Assembly (NCBI RefSeq): GCF_910594005.1
Contig: NC_057828.1
Span: 11,730,235-11,794,234, forward strand
Origin: Cervus elaphus
Taxonomy: Eukaryota; Chordata; Mammalia; Artiodactyla; Cervidae
Reading direction: 5' to 3'
Length of the DNA stretch: 64,000 bases
This document shows, one piece after another, positions 56,968 to 64,000 of this stretch. The number at the start of each line of letters is the position of its first letter. Position 1 is the first letter of the stretch. The notes under the pieces were generated by a model. It saw only the letters and a program-made list of their open reading frames with translations, searched no databases and was not told the origin of the DNA. The translations under genes and the position numbers were made by a program.

Positions 56968-57318
56968 TTTTTGCATCCAAAATCACTACAGATGGTGACT
57001 GCAGCCACATAATTAAAAGATGCTTGTTCCTTAGAAGGAAAGCTATGAAAAACCTAGACAGCACATTAAAAAGCAGAGACATCACTTTGCTGACAAAGAT
57101 CTGTATCATCAAAGCTATGGTTTTTCCAGAAGTCAGGTATGGATTTAAGAGTTGGATTATAAAGTAGGCTGAGTGCCTAAGAACTGATGCTTTCTAATTG
57201 TGCTGGATCAAACCAGTCAACCCTAAAGGAAAGCAAAGGGTGGGGAGCCTGAAGTGCTTCAGTCCATGGGGTTGCAAGCCGCTGGACATGACTTAGTGAC
57301 TCAACAACAACAATAATT
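56968..57318 (+). mobile_element. BovB 3' fragment, internally deleted
   Basis: Sense BovB: 'aaaatcactacagatggtga' to 'catgacttagtgactcaaca', with the segment between the C-terminal frame and the 3' end largely missing (gap around 57215). Confidence 0.85.
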
Positions 57319-57349
57319 TATGCGTATGTATATATGTACATGTGTGTGT

Positions 57350-57573
57350 GCAATGCCACGCTCAGATGCTCAGTCATGTCAGACTCTTTGTGACCCTTTG
57401 GACCACAGCCCGCCAGGTCCCCCTGTCCATGGGGTTTTTCAGGCAAGAATATTGGAGTGGGTTGCTATTTCCTCCTCCAGGTGATCTTTCTAACCCAGGG
57501 ATCAAACCTGCATCTATTGTGTGTCTTGCATTGGCAGGCAAATTCTTTACCACTAGAACCACCTGGGAAGCCC
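57350..57573 (-). mobile_element. Bov-tA SINE
   Basis: Antisense Bov-tA, right end 'accacctgggaagccca'; preceded by a TATG/TGTG microsatellite. Confidence 0.9.
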
Positions 57574-60377
57574 AGCATGTGTGTATGGCTACATATCTAC
57601 CTACACATATGTACCTAAATACTTGTTATACAGAACTTTCATGTTTCCTCAGTCACAATTTCTAGTGGCCATACTGACATATTTATTGAATTTTAATTGC
57701 ATTTATCATTATTGCCATTCAATTTCTCTCTCATGTGCTTGAAATATAATTTTCTCCAAAAATTTTGACTAAAAGGTATGAGGATGCAAAATAAATATAA
57801 CGATGCCATAGCAATGGCCTCTGGGGTGGGAGTAGGTTTGGGAAGACTTTGTTCTAGGATGTATGTGAAGGTGTGATGATGTTATAATAATGGAGGATTC
57901 AAACTCTTGGTGAAAATTTGTCTTATTTGTAAAATGAGAATGATTAATAACTGCTAACATTCACAAAATTTTAAAATGAATGATTATCAAACAGATTGAA
58001 GTATGTAAGCCTTATCCAAAAATGGTTTACTGAAAGGATATGTAAACTATATCCACAAATTGACTTTCACTGACACTTGTAATTCCAAGGCTAGAGATAT
58101 ACTTTCCACTAGCAAGTTAAATAAAACAACAACAAAATCCTTAGTGCCAGGCATTATGTTAGTTTTCAGCACTCCAAGAATAAAGCTCGGTCCTCTATTC
58201 TCAAGAAGCTAATGTCTATGCAGGAGACAGAAAACAATCTAATACAATAGAATTTTGCAAATAATGCTACATTGTCACAACCTGGGGACATTTTCTTGAG
58301 GTCATGGGAAAAACATATCAGAAGAGGTGCTACTGGGAATGAATCTTGAGAACCATATTGTTAGCCATGAGAAAATAAAATGCATCTAATTTTCAGAAAA
58401 TCATTTCATTCAGAATGATTAGAACCTATATTAATTATAAGGGCATAAGACACCGTGGAAGAAGAATTTGGGGAAATAAGAGCTATATATCTTTTCAGAA
58501 CATATAGATATAGAGAAAAGATACATAATATAGAGGGGTTTAGATTTTCATTCTGAAGATAGGAGAAACCAGTAAAGAATTTTAAATGAGTATTACAGTA
58601 TTTTGGAATTAGTTTTTTGAAAATTATGATGCATTGTGAAAAATAGAAAATTCTCAGTTTGAAATCATTACACAGAGGAAATGATAGAGTATTACCCTGA
58701 TGCAGTAGAGATGGCCAAAGGAGGGAAAGAAATTCTATTTTCATGTAGAAAAGCTATACATGAGCAAGAAAGAAGAGCTCTCTTGTGTACCTCCCCGGCT
58801 TCTAGCCTAAGGAACTAGGTAATTGTTGGTGCCTTTTATGGGCAGAGAACACAGAACATTTTCATGATGGGAAAAAAATAAGTTTGTTTGGTTTATGATG
58901 CTTAATGGGCACTCAGGCATAAATAGAATTTGAATATGTGAGACAAATGAAAATAAGAGCCCTGAGCATAGGATATTGATTGATTTGAAATAAATTAGCA
59001 TATTACAAGTGGAAACTGAGTGTTGGATGTGGGATAAATTTCCCAAAGAAAGGGGTGAGAGTGAGACCAGATTAGTGAGGATAAAATTCTGGCTTTCACC
59101 AGCATTTAAGTACCAGAGGAATGAAGGAGCAAAAGAGTTACCAGAGAGTTTAGAAAAAGCCCAAATACAATATCTTTTCTACACTATGAAAGAGAATCAG
59201 CTTTATTCATTCAACATATCTTTTGAGTATCAACCACACACATCCATTTCAGCAGATAATCTAGATACTGGTAGAATAGCGGTCATTAGTAGAGGTAAGA
59301 AAAGAAGCTGAGAATTTAGGAAACAAAACTATTGACTGCATTCTCTTCTACACACTTTCTTCTGTTTACTTCCTCAAAGAATAACTTTGGAGGCAGTATT
59401 TGCAGCACAAGCTGAGGATTAGATTTGGTGCAAAGGAACGCACTTATTCTCTCTCAGTTTATGTGAAAATGAGAAGGAGCTTTCCAAACAGGGGGGTTAA
59501 AATACTGGTTCTGCTACTGACTAAGTACATGGTAATGGGACTATGACCTAACTTCTTTAAACTTCAGTTTTATTATTTAAAAAAGTCAAAGAAATGTTAG
59601 TATTTATTTTAGAGCACTGTTGTCATTATTGAAGAACTTAGTTATTGATAATGACTGTGTTAAATACTATTCTTTGTGTATATTAGCCCAGTGTGTTATG
59701 ATGTTTTTATTATTTCTGAGACTGGAGAGAAAGGTGGGGGCATTTCTCTGTGGGCATAAACAATTGAGGGAATTTATGAATTTGGAATTATCATTTGCAA
59801 ATTACCAGGGAGTCTCCTAGATGGAGTTTTGAAGTGATAAAGTTTAAAAGGGCAGTTGAGGAGACAGCCTAAGGGCCAGAGTCAAATGCCCTGAGTAAAA
59901 ATACGTCGAGTGTGAGATTTTCCTGGGCAATGGTGGGTGTCTTAGACGGAGGATGAGAATCATGATTTTTTTTTTTTTTTTGCTGGTTTGCACGCTTTGT
60001 TTAGAACTTTATTGTTGCTGCTTTTCTGTTGTTTTTGTTTGTTTCAGTTATCAAGGAATATTTTATGAAGCAATAACCCTTAATTATCAACTAGAAGGCT
60101 ATTCATGATCTTATTAGGTTATTTTCAACACAGAATGTTGTTGAAGGGGCTGGTGCAGAATAATGCATGAATAGAACATTTTGTATGTTTTTTGAGGGAG
60201 ATTCATGGCATTGGTGATTCTTAGGACAAGCCATTGATGGGCCATTGCCGGTTCAAATGCATTCCAGAAACATTGCAGTAGCTCTGAGCCCCTAAGAAGG
60301 AACTGGGGAAGGATGAAGGGTGCACCAAGAAGGGCATGAAAGGTCCTAAGAGGAGGGGAAGGATGCTCCAGGTAAGT
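57574..60377. other. AT-rich stretch with L2 and MIR remnants
   Basis: L2-like pieces at about 58130-58260 ('agtgccaggcattatgttag', 'ctcaagaagctaatgtct') and 59195-59290; a MIR-like piece at about 59510-59640. No gene recognised; ORFs are short and without domains. Confidence 0.45.
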
Positions 60378-60576
60378 GTTAGTTGCTCAGTCATGTCCTC
60401 CCTTTGCAAACCCATAGACTGTAGCCTGCCAGGCTCCTCTGTCCATGTAATTCTCCAGGCAAGAATACTAGAGTGGGTTGCCATTTCTTTCTCCAAGGAA
60501 TCTTCCCTACCCAGGGATCAAGCCTGGGTCTACTGCATCGCAGGTGGACTCTTTACTATGTGAGGCACCAGGGATG
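60378..60576 (-). mobile_element. Bov-tA SINE
   Basis: Antisense Bov-tA ('gttgctcagtcatgtcctcc' to 'tatgtgaggcaccaggga'). Confidence 0.88.
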
Positions 60577-60761
60577 GAGGAGGTTATTTGAACTGGTAAA
60601 TGCTCTTTCTTATCTTCTTTTTCCCTCCCCCTCTTCCTGACACCCTGCTCCTTCTCTCTCTCTTACCTTTTTTTTTTTTTTTTTATAATCTCAACTTGGA
60701 TTTACTTGTTTCCCTAATATAGACCCTTGAACAGAGTGTTTTCAAGAAATGCATTGCTTTG

Positions 60762-60982
60762 TTAGTGCTAGTGGTAAAGAAGATGTCTGCTAGTGCAGGA
60801 GACCAAAGAGACCAGGGTTCTATCCCTGGGTAAGGAAGATCCCTGGGAGGAGGGCATGGCAACCCACTCCAGAATTCTTGCCTTGAAAATCCCATGGACA
60901 GAGGAGCCTGGTGGGCTACAAAGAGCCTGGCATGTCTCAAAGAATTGGTCACGACTGAAGTGACTTAGCACACACACAGAGT
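60762..60982 (+). mobile_element. Bov-tA SINE
   Basis: Sense Bov-tA with a partial tRNA-like head ('tgctagtggtaaagaagatg') and tail 'cacgactgaagtgacttagc'. Confidence 0.87.
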
Positions 60983-61792
60983 GGCTCAAGTAAGACTCTG
61001 TCTGCTTAAACTTAAATTCATTTATTCACTTAACAAATATTCATTGTTTCTTACTACGTGATTGGCATTATTACGTATACTACATATATATGTACATACA
61101 CATATATATTTATACACACACACACACCAGGAGAAGCTTGTGAAGTTTTCTTTAAGAAAATTCAGAATTTTATGTACTTATTCTTAAATTGATAATTAAG
61201 ATAATGGGAGAATAAAAATACAAGACTGTGTATTTTAGATGATAATTCTGATAGGGAAAATGCTAATTTAAAGATCGTATATGCAAGGGTGAGATTGCTA
61301 TTAGGAATTTATACCAACTGAGAGTCTACTTTGTATGTTCAATATTAAGATTAAAAAATAAAAATGTCTGAACTTTGTCAATGAAGAAAACATTGACTTG
61401 TATTCTCTTGTCTTTTCCCCTTTAGTTCTGTTCCACTAGAATGATGACAATATTTTTGATGGATGACATTTTTAATTTGTCTCCTTGATGACATGCTCCA
61501 TATGTTATTATTCATTTAGTGAAACTTCTCTCTGAATTTAATACACTACTTGAATGCTAATTTTTCTACTTTTTAAACCTTCAATACGTCTTCTCCTTTT
61601 CAAAGACACAGCTAGCATAAATAATCTCCTGTCACTTTCAGAAACTCTTGTCTTTATTTTTCACATTGTTTTTGCACAATTGTTTGGAAAGATTTAAGTA
61701 TAAGATCAACACACTTAACTGAGAAAGAAAAGTGATTCATTTAGTTGATATCATTCATTTGAAACCATTTTAATGATGTTTTCTAAGACTAA
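60983..61792. other. AT-rich stretch with L2 motif and CA microsatellite
   Basis: 'attcacttaacaaatattca' (about 61025) is an L2-type end; TA/CA repeats at about 61080-61125. Otherwise nothing recognised. Confidence 0.5.
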
Positions 61793-64000
61793 ACCAGACC
61801 TGCCTTTGAGTGTCTGAGTGTCTCCTGTGGAGGCACAGGCCAGCAGTGGCCTGTCAGGGGACAGGGGCTCTGGCTGCAGCAGACCTGGGAGGCAGAGCAT
61901 GTGAGCCCCGCCATAGAGCCACCGAGCAGACAACACATAAACTGGAGAAAAATTATCCCAAAGGAGTTCTCACACTGTTGCAAAAGTTCTAGGGCACACA
62001 ACAAATTTCCCAACCTGGGGATCTGGCAAAGGACCTGAGAACCCCCAGGAAATTTGACTTTGAAAGCCAGTGGGATTTGATTACAGAACTTCCACAGGAC
62101 TGGAGAAACAGATTCTTGGAGGGCACAAACAAAACATTGTGTGCACCAGGAGAAATGAGAAAGGAGCAGTGACCACACAAGAAACTGAGCCAGACTGTCC
62201 TGTGAGTGTCCAGGAGTCTCCACTGGAGGCATCAGTCAACAGTGGCCTTCCATGGGGATACAGGCACAGAATACAACAGTTGCAGCATCAGTCCTCTTGA
62301 AGGAGGCCACCATTATCCCCATCATAGTTTGGCCACATGCCAAAGAACAGGGAGGGAACACAGCCCTAACCGCCAACAGATCAGTTTGGCCTTGAACAAC
62401 AGAGAAAGACCTAGACTCCCCCACAGCCAGTCCCTCCCATCAGGAAGCTTACACAAGCATCTTGTCTTTATCCATCAGAGGGCAGGCCAAATGGAAACCA
62501 CAATTACAGAAAACTAAGCAAACTGATCACTTGGATCATAGCCTTGTCTAACTCAGTGAAACTATGAGCTTCCATGGAGGGCCACCCAAGAGGGAAAGAT
62601 CATGGTGGAGAGTTCTGATGAAATGTGGTCCACTGGAGAAGGGAATGGCAAACCACTTCAGTATTCGTGCCTTGAGAACCCCATGAACAGTATGCAAAGG
62701 GAAAAAAGAGATGACACTGAAAGATGAAATCCCCAGGTTGGTAGGTGCCCAATATGCTACTGGAGAAGAGTGGAGAAATAACTCCACAAAGAATGAAGAG
62801 ACAGAGTCACAGCAAAAACAGCACCCAGTTGTGGAGGTGACTGTTGATGGGAGTAAAATCTGATGCTGTAAGAAGCAATACTGCAGAGGAACCTGGAATG
62901 TTAGGTCCACAAATCAAGCAAATTGGAAGTGGTCCAATGGTAACAGTGAACATTGACATTTTAGGAATCAGTGAACTAAAATGGACTGGAATGGTGAATT
63001 TAATTTGAATGACCATTATATCTACTACTGTGGGCAAGAATCCCTTAGAATAAATGGAATATCCCTCACGGTCCATAAAAGAGTCCAGAATGCAGTACTT
63101 GGGTGCAATCTCAAAAATAACAGAATGATCTCTGTTCATTTCCAAGGCAAACCATTCAGTATCACAGTAATCCAAGTCTATGCCCCAACCACTAATGCTG
63201 AAGAAGCTGAAGTTTAATGGTTCTATGAAGACCTACAAGACCTTTTAGAATTAACACCAAAAAAAGCTGTCCTTTTCCACATAGGTGACTGACATGCAAA
63301 AGTAGGTATTCAAGAGATACCTGGAGTAACAGGCAAATTTGCCATTGGAGACAAAATGAAGCAGGACAAAGGTTAACAGAGTTTTGCCAAGAGAACACAC
63401 TGGTCATAGCAAACACTGTTTTCCAACAACACAAAAGATGACTCTACACATGGATATCACCAGAATGTTGATTATATTCTTTGCAGCTGAAGATGGAGAA
63501 GCTCTATAGAGTCAACAAAAACAAGACTGGGGGCTGACTGTGGCACAGATCATGAAATCCTTATTGCAAAATTCAGACTTAAATTGAAGAAAGTAGGGAA
63601 AACCACTGAACCATTCAGATATGATCTAAATCAAGTCCTTTACATTTATACAGTGGAAGTGACAAATACATTCAAGGGATTATATCTGATAGACAAAGTC
63701 CTGAAGAGCTATGGACAGAAGTTCATAACATTGTACAGGAGGCAGGGATTAAAACCATCCTCAAGAAGAAGAAATGCAAAGAGGCAAAATGGTGTCTGAG
63801 GAGGCCTTACAAATAGTTGAGGAAACAAGAAGAGGAAAAAACAAAGGAGAGAAGGAAAGATAGATCCGTCTGAATGCAGAGTTCCAAAGAATAGCAAGGA
63901 GAGATAAGAAAGACTTCCTAAGTGATCAACATAAAGAAATAGAGGAAAACAATAGAATGGGAAGGACTAGAGTTCTCTTCAAGAAAATTACAGACACCAA
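61793..64000 (+). mobile_element. BovB LINE 5' region and start of coding region
   Basis: Sense BovB from its 5' end through the leader (61793-62970) into the endonuclease domain (LNDHYIYYCGQ at 63006; VIQVYAPTTNAEEAEV near 63170-63217), the region around 'gggctgactgtggcacagatc', and on toward the RT domain, cut by the window end. TAA right after EAEV at 63218-63220, a TGA near 63290 and frameshifts show it cannot make a full protein. About 2.2 kb is in view, one of the longest BovB pieces here. Confidence 0.92.

Overview
The window comes from a ruminant (bovid) nuclear genome. It carries several repeat families limited to or typical of bovids: BovB (an RTE-type LINE), the tRNA-derived Bov-tA SINEs, the artiodactyl CHR-2 SINE and the bovid L1 3' end. 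Cattle, sheep and goat cannot be told apart by reading alone. I recognise no host gene, no tRNA or rRNA gene and no CpG-island promoter. It reads as an AT-rich, gene-poor region built from layers of transposable elements.

Layout. 1-2777 is a BovB copy with its 5' half inverted, interrupted by a second BovB fragment. 2778-5797 holds old repeats and a CHR-2 SINE. 5798-7682 is a BovB reverse-transcriptase fragment split by an antisense BovB. 7683-23539 is mostly AT-rich sequence with Bov-tA, L1, Tigger-like, MIR and BovB pieces, plus a solo class II LTR (18173-18888) inside a BovB. 23546-31031 is a nearly complete betaretrovirus-type endogenous provirus. 31217-31689 is a Tigger-like DNA transposon with both ends. 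37670-40462 is an old L1 carrying three younger insertions. 41283-43262 is a long antisense BovB. 46078 to about 51490 is a decayed class I retrovirus on the minus strand with a tRNA-Phe-like primer site. 52640-53830 is a three-level nest (L1, then CHR-2, then a solo LTR). 61793-64000 is the 5' part of another BovB that runs off the window.

The main object is the plus-strand provirus. Its two LTRs (487 and 488 bp) differ by six substitutions and one indel, and it is flanked by a 6-bp target duplication. It keeps a tRNA-Lys-like primer site, an open gag, an open dUTPase-protease frame reached through a -1 frameshift signal with a well-formed pseudoknot, a pol frame broken by a single stop codon, a short open env frame that keeps the transmembrane half but lacks much of the surface half, and a polypurine tract. 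In an intact relative these parts work in series: Gag builds the particle, ribosomal slippage makes Gag-Pro and Gag-Pro-Pol, and a spliced RNA makes Env. Here pol and env are damaged, so this copy should not be replication-competent alone, although Gag and Gag-Pro could still be made if it is transcribed.
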